From Fidelibacterota bacterium (lineage in GTDB: Bacteria > Pseudomonadota > Alphaproteobacteria > Rhodospirillales > Rhodospirillaceae), in the NCBI GenBank assembly GCA_947481595.1, contig CANKHC010000007.1, forward strand, positions 1-37,301: DNA of 37,301 bases, read 5' to 3'. Positions 1 to 8,607 of this stretch are shown piece after piece (the stretch's first letter is position 1; each line of letters opens with the position of its first letter). The position numbers and the translations under genes were made by a program. Below the pieces are notes generated by a model, which was not told the DNA's origin, searched no databases, and saw only the letters and a program-made list of their open reading frames with translations.

Positions 1-145
1 CTTCCCCTATCATTCCGTGCCGGGCATCTTACCTTGGCCGGAAGCGCACGCAATTCCGGTTTTTCGCTAAGTCCGCTTCAACCATACCGCGATCGGCCGC
101 GCGGCGATATCATAGCAAGATCGGTGGAGGATCGTCGGAAACCAG

Positions 146-1372
146 ATGCGTTTGATTTACGCGGACCCAGGATTGTTAGGCATCGGCGGCCATCACATGA
201 CGGCGTGCGAGAACATCATCAACAAGGCACGGGCGCGCGGTTTCGAGCCTCGGGTTTTCGCCAGCGCGCGCATGGCGCCCTACCTGCGCGAAAAACTCGG
301 AGCCACGCCGCTCTTTCGCGCCGATCCCACCAAGGTCACCGACGACGATCCCTTTTGCGGCTTTATGAATTCTTGTTTTGCGGACTCCGCCTCCCTCATC
401 GAGGACCTTGAGAACATCCCCGACGTCACCGCCGAGGATCTGATCTATATGCCGTCCGCTCAGGGCGCCCAATTGCTTGGCCTGGGACAATGGCTGGGAC
501 GGCGTGCGTCCCGCGGTGTACCAACAGCCGTTATTGACCTCAATTTTCAGCCGGGTCTCGAGCCCGTCGAGGAGAACGGCAAGCGCTTCTGGGAAATGCG
601 CAATCCGCTCGTCGACCCGCGCGCCGCCATCTATCGGTATGCCGCACGCAGCCTCGCGGCCATCCCCCTCCCAACGCTGCACATCTTCACAGGGTGTCCC
701 GACTGGGTGGATGTCTACGGCGAGCTGTTGATGCGCAAGGTACACCTTCATCCAACGCTGCCGTTCGAAGGGCCGAAGACACTGTTCAAGCGCGGCGCGC
801 GCAAGCGGTTGACCATCGTCACCCTCGGCCACCAGTGGGAACAAAAGGGCTTTCATCTTGTGCCCGGGATTTTCGCGAGCCTGCTGGAACGGCCGGAAAG
901 CCTTCGCCTCGTGGCGCACAACAGCAACGCCAAAGCCGACGCGACAGCGGAAGCGCGCGCGTTGACCGCGATGGCGGCGGCGCACGAACACGTGATTTAC
1001 GACAACCGCATCCTGAGCGGCGAAACCTACCAGGAGTTGCTCGACGCCGCCGACATCCTACTCTGCCCCTACAATCCCGATCATTATCGCACCACCCTTT
1101 CGGCCGTCGTTACCGAAGCCGTTGCCAACGGCATACCCGTGGTCGTGCCCGGTGGCACGGCCTTGGCCGCCGACGCAGCGGCTTACGGTGTCGGGGTCAC
1201 GTTCGATTCTTTCGACGCACCGGCAGTGGCGGCGGCCGTCGCGCACGTGCTTGATGATTACGATGCCCACGCCACAAAAGCCCTTGCCGCTGCCGAAAGG
1301 TGGAACAGGGAAAAAGGCGTGGGCCGGTTTTTCGACGAGATTCTGCGCATTGCGCGCGGCGGAGCTTCATGA
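146..1372 (+). CDS. GT-B fold glycosyltransferase (GT4-like), copy A
   Basis: This 408-residue protein probably transfers a sugar from a nucleotide donor to a cytoplasmic glycan or protein acceptor. The N-terminus (MRLIYADPGLL, then GGHH) is a beta strand and glycine-rich loop typical of the first Rossmann half of GT-B enzymes. The C-terminal half carries GHQWEQKG near residue 229 and LCPYNPDHYRTTLS followed by a TEA...GIPVVVPGGT donor-binding segment near residues 305-340. The first Glu of the usual EX7E motif appears to be Thr; the second Glu is present. There is no signal peptide or membrane segment. Its stop codon overlaps the start of the TPR/OGT gene (ATGA), so the two are translationally coupled. 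A clear paralogue lies at 6225-7445. Family placement is by motif reading; donor and acceptor are unknown. Confidence 0.85.
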   Translation: MRLIYADPGLLGIGGHHMTACENIINKARARGFEPRVFASARMAPYLREKLGATPLFRADPTKVTDDDPFCGFMNSCFADSASLIEDLENIPDVTAEDLIYMPSAQGAQLLGLGQWLGRRASRGVPTAVIDLNFQPGLEPVEENGKRFWEMRNPLVDPRAAIYRYAARSLAAIPLPTLHIFTGCPDWVDVYGELLMRKVHLHPTLPFEGPKTLFKRGARKRLTIVTLGHQWEQKGFHLVPGIFASLLERPESLRLVAHNSNAKADATAEARALTAMAAAHEHVIYDNRILSGETYQELLDAADILLCPYNPDHYRTTLSAVVTEAVANGIPVVVPGGTALAADAAAYGVGVTFDSFDAPAVAAAVAHVLDDYDAHATKALAAAERWNREKGVGRFFDEILRIARGGAS

Positions 1373-3363
1373 GCGAAAGCACGCCGGCGGCGCGCCTTTT
1401 TGATCTCGGCTTGGCCGCGCATAAAAATGGTGATGGCGCGGAAGCGTTGCGTCTCTACAGCGAAGTGTTGGTGCAGGATCCGTGGCATTTCAACGCTCTT
1501 CACCTGTCGGGCCTCCTGGAAACCGAGGCCGGCAATTTGGCACGCGCCGTTCACCTGTACCAAGTAGCCCTCACCGCCAAACCCGACAGCGGCGTCGCTT
1601 GGTACAACCTCGGTGTCGCCCGTCAGGCCCAGGGCAACGACCGCGAGGCGCTGTTAAATTACGACCGGGCGATCACGTTCAAGCCGGATCTTGTCCAGGC
1701 CTTCATCAACCGCGGCAACATTCTGCGGAGCCTGCGGCGGGAAGCCGAGGCGCTGGCCAACTACGAAGCCGCACTCGCGGCCGACCCGGACTTCGTACCG
1801 GCTCTGGTCAATCGCGGCGTCGCACTGCGCGCGCTCAAACGACCTGAAGCCGCGCTGGCGAGCTTTACCGCCGCACTTGAGCGTAGTCCGCGCACACCCG
1901 AGGCTCTCTTCAACCAAGCCATGACGCTGATCGACCTGAAGAACTACCCAACCGCAATCGACGTGCTCGACCGGCTCGCGGCCGTCAGTCCACGTTACCC
2001 CGAGCTTGCGACGTCAAAGCTCTTCACCCAACTGCGCCTGTGCGACTGGCGCGACTACGACACCAGCAAAGCCGCCGTCCTCAGCGCCGCACAAAATTCC
2101 GAAACCGTCATCGCCCCGTTCCCGATCCTTACCTTGACGGAGGCTCCAGATATCCAGCGCCTCGTGGCCGAAGCCTGGACAAGAGAGAAACACCCACCGA
2201 ATGCGGTCCTCGGGGCGTTTTCGCCCAGGCCCGCCGGTTCGAAGATACGCCTTGGCTATTTCTCGCTTCATTACCGCGATCACGCCACCGCGCACCTTAT
2301 TGCCGGCCTCATCGAGACCCATGATCGCGACCGCTTTGAAGTCATCGCGTTCTCCTATGGTCCAGAGACCGGCGACGCCATGCATAAGCGTCTTGTCGCG
2401 GCGTTTGATACGTTCGTCGACATTTCCATCCTCTCCGACGTCGACGCAGCAGCGCGCAGCCGTGCGATGGGAATCGACATCGCCATTGAGCTCGCCGGAC
2501 ACATCGACGAGGCGCGCACCGGCATCTTCGCCGCGCGTGCTGCGCCGCTGCAAGTGAACTACCTCTGCTATCCCGGCACGATGGGGGCGCCGTATTTCGA
2601 CTACATCATTGCCGATCCGGTCGTTGTACCGCCGGGGGCGGAGCGCTTCTACAGCGAGAACGTCGTCCGCCTGCCCCACAGCTACCAGCCCAACGACCGC
2701 CACCGCACCATCGGACCGCGAGTCTTCACACGCGAAGATCTGGGCCTGCCGCCGTCGGGCTTTGTATTCTGCTGCTTCAACAACTGCTTCAAGATCACTC
2801 CGGCCACCTTCAGGAGCTGGATGAATATCCTCGCCCAGGTCGACGGCAGCGTCTTGTGGCTGCTTGAGGACCACCCCGCTGCGGTTGCCAATCTACGCAT
2901 TGAAGCTGCTGCGCGCGGCATCGCACCGGCGCGCCTCGTCTTTGCGCGGCGCGCATCCCATGCCGATCACCTGTCGCGGCACAGGGCCGCCGACCTTCTC
3001 CTCGACACCCTTCCTTACAACGCACACACCACCGCGAGTGATGCGCTGTGGTGTGGGATGCCGGTTTTAACGCAGGCGGGCGCCTCTTTTGCCGGGCGCG
3101 TCGCGGCTTCTCTGCTCGCAGCCGTGGGACTATCCGAACTGATCACCACGACAGACGAAGAGTACGTAGCCCTGGCGGTAAAGCTCGCGCGCGACCCGCT
3201 GGCACTCGCCGCGCTCCGCCAGCGGTTACAAGAAGCGCGCCTGACCGCCCCCCTGTTCGATACCGAACGCTACACGCGCGATCTGGAGGCTGCCTTCACG
3301 CACATGTTGAAACGCCACCACGACGGCCTCGATCCCACCCCGCTTGATATTCCCGCCGGCTGA
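1369..3363 (+). CDS. TPR-containing O-GlcNAc transferase-like (SPINDLY/GT41) protein
   Basis: This 664-residue protein starts at the ATG overlapping the previous stop; a longer frame opens at 1300 but lies inside the upstream gene. Residues 1-225 are a run of tetratricopeptide repeats (for example ALHLSGLLETEAGNLARAV and AWYNLGVARQAQGN). From residue 290 it matches the Glyco_transf_41 catalytic region: GYFSLHYRDHATAHL with H305 in the position of the conserved OGT histidine, FNNCFKITPATF with K475 as the presumed UDP-binding lysine, and YNAHTTASDALWCGMPVLT with H553. Family members transfer GlcNAc, or in SPY proteins fucose, to Ser/Thr; bacterial versions often modify flagellins or other surface proteins. 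Coupling to a GT-B enzyme and proximity to an SDR epimerase suggest protein or glycan glycosylation. The acceptor is not visible here. Confidence 0.88.
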   Translation: MSESTPAARLFDLGLAAHKNGDGAEALRLYSEVLVQDPWHFNALHLSGLLETEAGNLARAVHLYQVALTAKPDSGVAWYNLGVARQAQGNDREALLNYDRAITFKPDLVQAFINRGNILRSLRREAEALANYEAALAADPDFVPALVNRGVALRALKRPEAALASFTAALERSPRTPEALFNQAMTLIDLKNYPTAIDVLDRLAAVSPRYPELATSKLFTQLRLCDWRDYDTSKAAVLSAAQNSETVIAPFPILTLTEAPDIQRLVAEAWTREKHPPNAVLGAFSPRPAGSKIRLGYFSLHYRDHATAHLIAGLIETHDRDRFEVIAFSYGPETGDAMHKRLVAAFDTFVDISILSDVDAAARSRAMGIDIAIELAGHIDEARTGIFAARAAPLQVNYLCYPGTMGAPYFDYIIADPVVVPPGAERFYSENVVRLPHSYQPNDRHRTIGPRVFTREDLGLPPSGFVFCCFNNCFKITPATFRSWMNILAQVDGSVLWLLEDHPAAVANLRIEAAARGIAPARLVFARRASHADHLSRHRAADLLLDTLPYNAHTTASDALWCGMPVLTQAGASFAGRVAASLLAAVGLSELITTTDEEYVALAVKLARDPLALAALRQRLQEARLTAPLFDTERYTRDLEAAFTHMLKRHHDGLDPTPLDIPAG

Positions 3364-3425
3364 GGCAGCGTCCATGGGGTCAGGCCCGCTTGCGATCGTC
3401 GCATCCGCGTGAGATATCGGTAGGC

Positions 3426-4406
3426 ATGTACATCGACGGCAAAACCATTTTCGTCGCCGGGGGCACCGGCATGGCCGGCTCGGCCATTGTCCAACAGCTC
3501 CTCGCGGCGTCACCGTCCGTGAAGATACGCGCCTCCTTTCGCAGCAAGATCGGGCATTTCATCGACGACCCGCGTGTCAGCTATGAGCAAGCCGACTTCC
3601 GCAACGCCGACGATTGCGCCCGCATCGCGCGCGGCTGCGACGCCGCGGTCCTCAGCGCCGCCGTCACCGGCGGCGCCCGTCAGGCCACGGAAGAGCCCTG
3701 GCGCATCCTCACCGACAACGTGGTCCTCGATGTCCGCCTGATCGAGGCCGTCTGCCTTGCCCGCACCAAGCGCGTGATCTACGTGAGCTCGGCGACAGTC
3801 TATCAGGAGTTCGAGGGACTGATCGCCGAGGACCAGCTCAATTGGAACATCGACCCGGTGCGCTCCTATATGGGCACAGGCTGGGTCAACCGTTACGCCG
3901 AGAAGCTGTGCCAATTCTGGCACCAGCAGCGCGGCGTATCCTTCACGATCGCGCGCGCCTCCAACATCTTCGGCCCTTACGGCAAGTTCGATCCCCGCAG
4001 CGCCAATTTCATTCCCGCACTGATCCGCAAGGCCGTCGACCGCATGGACCCTTTCGAAGTCTGGGGCAACCCCGGCGTCACCCGCGACGTGATCTATAGC
4101 GAGGACTTTGGCGGCGCCGTCGTGGCTCTGCTGAACGCCCCGGATGCCGGCTACGACATCTTCAACGTCGGTACGGGCCGGCGCACGCAAGTGGGCGAAG
4201 TCGTCGACTGGGCGCTACGCTGCGCCGAACACGCCCCACGCGAGGTCGTCTGGCGCGGCGATGCGCCCATCTCGACGGCGTTCCGCGCGCTCGATTGCAG
4301 CAAGCTGACCCGCGTGACCGGTTGGCGCCCGACCGTGGCAATTGAGGATGGGATCGCACGCACCACCCGCTGGTGGCAGGAAAATCACGCCACTTGGCCG
4401 AGATAA
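3426..4406 (+). CDS. NAD-dependent epimerase/dehydratase (extended SDR)
   Basis: This 326-residue extended SDR, probably acting on a nucleotide sugar, starts at ATG 3426 with GGTAGG just upstream. The cofactor motif GGTGMAG is at residues 12-18. YVSSATVYQEF supplies the active-site Ser/Thr region, and SNIFGPYGKFD is the usual post-catalytic segment. The expected YxxxK catalytic pair is not obvious. Where relatives read YGWxK this protein reads TGWVN (T151, N155), with a displaced Y157/K160 just after. It may therefore be an altered or substrate-binding SDR rather than a standard epimerase. It follows the OGT-like gene by about 60 bp in the same direction and is probably cotranscribed. Its stop codon lies inside the first unit of a 15-bp tandem repeat. 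Confidence 0.85.
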   Translation: MYIDGKTIFVAGGTGMAGSAIVQQLLAASPSVKIRASFRSKIGHFIDDPRVSYEQADFRNADDCARIARGCDAAVLSAAVTGGARQATEEPWRILTDNVVLDVRLIEAVCLARTKRVIYVSSATVYQEFEGLIAEDQLNWNIDPVRSYMGTGWVNRYAEKLCQFWHQQRGVSFTIARASNIFGPYGKFDPRSANFIPALIRKAVDRMDPFEVWGNPGVTRDVIYSEDFGGAVVALLNAPDAGYDIFNVGTGRRTQVGEVVDWALRCAEHAPREVVWRGDAPISTAFRALDCSKLTRVTGWRPTVAIEDGIARTTRWWQENHATWPR

Positions 4407-4460
4407 TCTAGGCCGAGATAATCTAGGCCGAGATAATCTAGGCCGAGATAATCTAGGCCG
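4396..4460. repeat. 15-bp tandem repeat, 4.3 units, at a convergent gene junction
   Basis: The unit GGCCGAGATAATCTA is repeated four times without change (4396, 4411, 4426, 4441), followed by a partial GGCCG. The first unit contains the TAA stop of the SDR gene. Because 15 is a multiple of three, every unit repeats the same in-frame TAA. The array ends 2 bp before the last codon of the leftward methyltransferase gene. Each unit plus the next GGCC is a dyad (GGCC-n-AGAT-a-ATCT-n-GGCC), so overlapping hairpins can form on either strand. There is no T-tract, so a classical terminator is not shown. Confidence 0.95.
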
Positions 4461-4462
4461 CG

Positions 4463-5392
4463 CTAAACCGGCTGCCAGACGATCACCGAATACCCTTCGT
4501 GGAAAAGGCTGCCGAAGCCGAGGCGCCGCTCGTCGAAGATGCGAATGCGTCCCGTGCTTTCGAGCCCTTTCAGATGGGTTTGGAAACCGGTGAGATAGTT
4601 GCGGGCGCTGTGGAACGCGACGGCGAGATGATCGACCAAGCTCTGCTCCGGGCGGTAGAATTCGAGGATGGGTTCCAGATGCACGCAGACGGCAGGGCGT
4701 TTGCGCAGGAGGAAATCGACGAAAGGCTCGAACTTCGGGCCGATCTGTTCGAGCGCACAGAAGGTGAAGACCGCGGCGTCGCGCGGCATTTCCAATGAAT
4801 CGTCCGGCGCGAAGAAATCGAAGGCGCGGCCGCGCATTTTGAAACCACGTTGGCGCGCCATGTCGTCGACCAGCGCGACGGCCGCCGGCGCCCAGTCGAG
4901 CCCGGTGATCGGGAGCGCCGGATACATCAGCGCGAGATCTTCGAGGTTGAAGGCGCTGCCGCTGCCGAATTCAAAGGCCGCGCTGGCTTTTCCCGCCCAC
5001 TGGTGGAACAGGATGCGCCGCACGACGGCATAGACGTCGAGTTCCAAGCGCGGCGAGGCCGCCAACGCGAAGTCGCCCGCGATACGCACCACCGCGTCCC
5101 CCGACACGAAACCGGGTTCTAGCGCCTGCGTGGAAAAAGCGCCCGAGGCCGCTTTGGCGTGCTGGTCGCTCCAGACATCGGCCCACAGGGCGCGCCGCTT
5201 CTCATCCAGCACCGACTGCGGTCCTTGCGCCAGGCGCTTGAGGATGCGCACGACGACGGCGTCACGTTCAGCCGGAGAGAGCCGGCGGTAGCGCAGGTCG
5301 GCCGCGGCGACCTTCTCCACCGCGAAGGCCGGCAGCGCGGCTGTCGAGAGGTCGAACCAGCGCGCGAAGGTCTCGGAGTCCAGGGTGTTCAT
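4463..5392 (-). CDS. SAM-dependent methyltransferase-like protein
   Basis: This 309-residue protein starts at ATG 5392, which overlaps the stop of the upstream PhyH gene by 4 bp (ATGA). The central region AFEFGSGSAFNLEDLA (about residues 140-155) looks like a class I methyltransferase motif I, with the next acidic residue in ITGLDWAPAAV. FTFCALEQIG and VCVHLEPI follow as later core strands. It has no signal peptide. It is probably a cytoplasmic O- or N-methyltransferase acting on a small molecule or sugar. Translational coupling to a dioxygenase suggests that the two modify the same substrate. I cannot name the exact family, and the substrate is unknown. The gene ends against the 15-bp repeat array. 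Confidence 0.75.
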   Translation of the reverse strand: MNTLDSETFARWFDLSTAALPAFAVEKVAAADLRYRRLSPAERDAVVVRILKRLAQGPQSVLDEKRRALWADVWSDQHAKAASGAFSTQALEPGFVSGDAVVRIAGDFALAASPRLELDVYAVVRRILFHQWAGKASAAFEFGSGSAFNLEDLALMYPALPITGLDWAPAAVALVDDMARQRGFKMRGRAFDFFAPDDSLEMPRDAAVFTFCALEQIGPKFEPFVDFLLRKRPAVCVHLEPILEFYRPEQSLVDHLAVAFHSARNYLTGFQTHLKGLESTGRIRIFDERRLGFGSLFHEGYSVIVWQPV

Positions 5393-6120
5393 GCGCGTGG
5401 CCGGAGGGGGATTTCGCTGCGCTTGGCGTGCCGCCCCGGATTGAAGGACGATCCCGCCCGGATATAGGTGCACAACAGGACATAGCGGAACTTGTCCGAC
5501 ATGTTCGGATTTGACCCGTGCACAAGGTCGCCGTCGAGAAGCACGGCAGCCCCTGCCGGCGCCGATAAGTCTTCGGCTTGCGCCTCATAACCTGCGGGAA
5601 AGACCGCTTCGCGCGAATAGCCGTCGACGTCTTGATCGGCAGTGGCCGGCAGGTGGGTCTCGCGGATCGGCAGAAGGCCCAGTTCCTGGCTGCCGGGAAA
5701 CATAAACAACGACCCCATGCGCGGGGTCACGTCGACCAGGGGAATCCACGCGGAGACGAACTTGCCACGTTCGCCGCGCACGAAAAAATTGTCCTGATGC
5801 GCCGTGAAGCCGCGGGTCCCCGGCTTACAAAAGAACATTTCGCTTTGCAGGGCGGCGGGTTCTCCGCCCACAAGCTGGGCGACGATGTTGGCCAGACGGG
5901 GATGTGCGAGCGTGGCCAAGAACACGTCATGCTGGCGGTGCGGCTGCATCACCGGCTTGAACGAGCCGGTCTTGGGGCCCTCCAACTCCTGGGCCGCGGC
6001 AATCACCGCCGCGCATTCAGCCGCCGACAGAACACCTGGCACGATGGCGTAACCGCGCGCTGCGAATTCCGCCACCTGCGCGTCGGACAGCGGATTTTGA
6101 CCTTTTGAATTGCCGGACAT
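5389..6120 (-). CDS. Phytanoyl-CoA dioxygenase (PhyH)-family Fe(II)/2-oxoglutarate oxygenase
   Basis: This 243-residue protein probably hydroxylates a small molecule, fatty acyl or sugar substrate using Fe(II) and 2-oxoglutarate. The full facial triad is visible: H108 and D110 in TAHQDNFF and H201 in DLVHGSNPN, with R212 eleven residues later as the likely 2-oxoglutarate carboxylate ligand. The N-terminus FAARGYAIVPGVLSAAEC is the usual PhyH opening. The start is ATG 6120 (MSGNSKG); the frame extends upstream to 6279, but that part has no family similarity. The gene is translationally coupled to the downstream methyltransferase and divergent from glycosyltransferase copy B, 104 bp away, so a shared regulatory region is likely. 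The substrate cannot be read from sequence. Confidence 0.88.
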   Translation of the reverse strand: MSGNSKGQNPLSDAQVAEFAARGYAIVPGVLSAAECAAVIAAAQELEGPKTGSFKPVMQPHRQHDVFLATLAHPRLANIVAQLVGGEPAALQSEMFFCKPGTRGFTAHQDNFFVRGERGKFVSAWIPLVDVTPRMGSLFMFPGSQELGLLPIRETHLPATADQDVDGYSREAVFPAGYEAQAEDLSAPAGAAVLLDGDLVHGSNPNMSDKFRYVLLCTYIRAGSSFNPGRHAKRSEIPLRPRA

Positions 6121-6224
6121 CACTTTAATACACGATTGGGTATCACCACGGGGCGCGCCATCATACCGGCGGACGTGGGTTGCTTGCCAGAGCCGCAACA
6201 CGACGGGATGGTATCTCACCTGCC

Positions 6225-7445
6225 ATGCGCTTGATCTATGCCGACTCAGGGCTTCTTTCCAACACCGGGCACCACGCACCCGTGTGCCGCACCATCTTGC
6301 GCGAGCTGCACGCCCGCGGAGTTCAAACCGTACTGCTCGCGGGCGCCACTATCGACTCCGACCTGCGCGAGGAACTGGCGGCCTTCCCGCTGTTTCGTAT
6401 TTCATCCTACCACTTCACCACCGGTGACCCGCTGTGCGGCTGGTTCGACGGCTTCCTGCGCGGAACCCAGCAGACGGCGGAGGACTATAGCCGGCTCTCA
6501 GACACGACGCGCGACGACATCCTCTATGTCACCGGCGTCCAGCCGGCGCATCTTGCGGGGTTGATCGAATGGCTTGGCAAGCTGCCGCCGGAACGCATGC
6601 CGGCGGTGGTCGTGGACCTGATCTTCCCGCCGGGGATGGACCCCAAGCCCGGCAGCAACAATGAAGTCTGGGAAAGCCGTGACCCGCGCGAGGATGGTCG
6701 CGCCGTCTTCTATCGCCATATCGGCCTGCGCCTGAAGGAGATGAACCTCACGCGGCTGCGCTTTGTCACCGAGTATCCGGATTTGCCGAAGATCTATGGC
6801 ATCCTGCTGCTCCGCGACATTGCCTACACCCCTGCCCTGCCCCTTGCCCTGCCTGCAAATCTGCGCCGGCGCGCCGGCGTGCGTCCCATGACGGTGGGCA
6901 TCGTCGGTCACCAGCGCCCCGATAAGGGCTATGCCTTCATGCCCGAGGTCTTTGGCGCGCCCTTGAAGGCGCGCGACGACATCCGCATCCTGGTGCACAA
7001 CAGCGGGCCGATGAAATTCAGGCTGCCTGAGACCGACCGCGCGCTGGCCGATCTTGCCGCGCGCGACCCGCGTCTCGCTCTGCGCGACGAAGCCCTCTCC
7101 CCGGATCAATATGAAGCTGTTCTGGCCTCGATCGACCTGATGCTGTGTCCCTACGATCCTAAAATCTATCGGACGGCCCTTTCCGGCGTGGTCATGGAGT
7201 GCCTGATCCGTGCGATCCCGGTCGTCGTCCCAGGAGGCACGGTGAACGCCGATCAATTCCGGATCTTTGGGCCGAGCGGTGTTGCTTTTGAGCGCTTCGA
7301 TGCCGCCTCCATCACCGCCGCCGCACTGAAGGCCCTCGACCACTTCGATGACCATGCGGCTGCCGCGGTGACGACGGCGCACACCTGGGCGCGCGACAGG
7401 GATCCGGGGAAATTCGTCGACGAAATCCTGCGCCTGGGCGCTTAG
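6225..7445 (+). CDS. GT-B fold glycosyltransferase (GT4-like), copy B
   Basis: This 406-residue protein is a paralogue of the enzyme at 146-1372. It opens with MRLIYADSGLL then TGHH, and shares GHQRPDKG (near residue 225), LCPYDPKIYRTALSGVV and IPVVVPGGT with that protein. The same Thr replaces the first Glu of EX7E in both copies. No signal peptide is seen. The start ATG 6225 aligns exactly with that of the paralogue; the upstream frame to 6180 is not supported. It is divergent from the PhyH gene. Its TAG stop overlaps the TAA stop of the leftward FkbM gene in the sequence TTAG. It probably adds a second, different sugar in the same pathway as copy A; this is inference. Confidence 0.85.
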   Translation: MRLIYADSGLLSNTGHHAPVCRTILRELHARGVQTVLLAGATIDSDLREELAAFPLFRISSYHFTTGDPLCGWFDGFLRGTQQTAEDYSRLSDTTRDDILYVTGVQPAHLAGLIEWLGKLPPERMPAVVVDLIFPPGMDPKPGSNNEVWESRDPREDGRAVFYRHIGLRLKEMNLTRLRFVTEYPDLPKIYGILLLRDIAYTPALPLALPANLRRRAGVRPMTVGIVGHQRPDKGYAFMPEVFGAPLKARDDIRILVHNSGPMKFRLPETDRALADLAARDPRLALRDEALSPDQYEAVLASIDLMLCPYDPKIYRTALSGVVMECLIRAIPVVVPGGTVNADQFRIFGPSGVAFERFDAASITAAALKALDHFDDHAAAAVTTAHTWARDRDPGKFVDEILRLGA

Positions 7446-8500
7446 CCGCCGGGGGTTTTGATCGTGTCGTCGGGCACGTCGTGAACGTCGTTGAGGTGAC
7501 GGCGGCTGTCGACGAACCGCGCGGTTGCCAGGTTGGCCTGATCGGGGCGGCGCTCGACCTTTTCCATCAAGGCCCGCACCGCATCGCCCGCGCTTTGGAC
7601 GTCGCGTTCCGCCAGCGCCACGACCAATGCGGCGCGCTTCTCAGCCTCCGCGCCGCCGATCGCCTCGGAGATCTCGAGAGCGAAGTCATAGTATTCGAGT
7701 GTGGCGGCAATCAGGAACAGGGCTAGCCCGCGGCGGCCGGTCAGCACGGACCTATCCCCGCCCCGGTCGAAGGGGTCCTTGAAAAAAACCATGTCGGCCC
7801 AAAACAGGCGCTCGCGCCCCGCGGCGCGGGCCTTGTCGAGCCGCTTCTGGGACCGGTAATTCATCGTCTGAAAGCCGTAGAAGGCGAAGCCGCGCGCGCG
7901 CAGGAATTGCTCAACTTCACTGAAGCGCGGCTGGTTTTCGTAAAATTCGCAGAACTCGGCTTCGGCGACCACACACAGTGTGCTGTCGCGCAGCGTCTTC
8001 TCTGCGCCCGCGAGGATCTCGAGTTCGCTGCCTTGGGTGTCGAGTTTGATGAACTCTCCGGCTTGAACGCCACCGGCTTTGGCGATCACCTCATCCAGCG
8101 GCTGAACCGCGATGCGTTCGACGCGCGTGACATTGTTGCCGCGGGGACGATAGCGGGCGGTAAAATCCGGATTGGGGTTAAGCAGTGAAATGTTGGTGGC
8201 AAGCTGCGTGATGTAGAGGTCGCGCTCCTCCGCAACCCGGCCGAGCGCGACCGGCAGGGTTTGACATCGCGCCCACGGCGCCTTGAAGGCGGCATCGGCG
8301 TTCATACGCTCGCTTTCGGCGCCGTCTGGCTCGAACCCGAGGAACGATGCGAGCCGGCCGATGGGCGCAGCCAGAGGCGGGGCACCTGCCCGTGCCCCAA
8401 CGTCGATGAAACCGAGGGGCTGGGCCTTAAATGCCGCTTCCAGCGCGCTGCCTTTGAGCAGCGGGTGGTCGGCGATGGTGTTGAAACGGGGAGTGGACAT
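7442..8500 (-). CDS. FkbM family methyltransferase
   Basis: This 352-residue protein has SAM motif I at FIDVGARAGAPP (residues 31-42) and the FkbM signature IKLDTQGSELEILAGAE, with D154 and E159. FkbM enzymes are O-methyltransferases of polyketides and, in many Gram-negative clusters, of surface glycans. A C-terminal extension of about 130 residues after GFAFYGFQTMNYRSQKR is longer than the minimal domain and has a helical, charged character. The enzyme is cytoplasmic, with no signal. Convergence with glycosyltransferase copy B and proximity to other glycan-type genes favour a role in methyl capping of a glycan. The start is ATG 8500; no alternative is nearby. Confidence 0.87.
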   Translation of the reverse strand: MSTPRFNTIADHPLLKGSALEAAFKAQPLGFIDVGARAGAPPLAAPIGRLASFLGFEPDGAESERMNADAAFKAPWARCQTLPVALGRVAEERDLYITQLATNISLLNPNPDFTARYRPRGNNVTRVERIAVQPLDEVIAKAGGVQAGEFIKLDTQGSELEILAGAEKTLRDSTLCVVAEAEFCEFYENQPRFSEVEQFLRARGFAFYGFQTMNYRSQKRLDKARAAGRERLFWADMVFFKDPFDRGGDRSVLTGRRGLALFLIAATLEYYDFALEISEAIGGAEAEKRAALVVALAERDVQSAGDAVRALMEKVERRPDQANLATARFVDSRRHLNDVHDVPDDTIKTPGG

Positions 8501-8607
8501 GTGGGCGGCGGCGAAGATAGTTCAGCCGCCGCGAAAATGAAAGTGCGCGAGACACGCCGTCCGTGCCCCGCGCACTGTAATATCGCAGCGCTTAAATGCC
8601 GGCGTGT

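Noticed and set aside
4396-4460. Possible CRISPR array
   Set aside because: Units are directly adjacent with no spacers and only 15 bp long.
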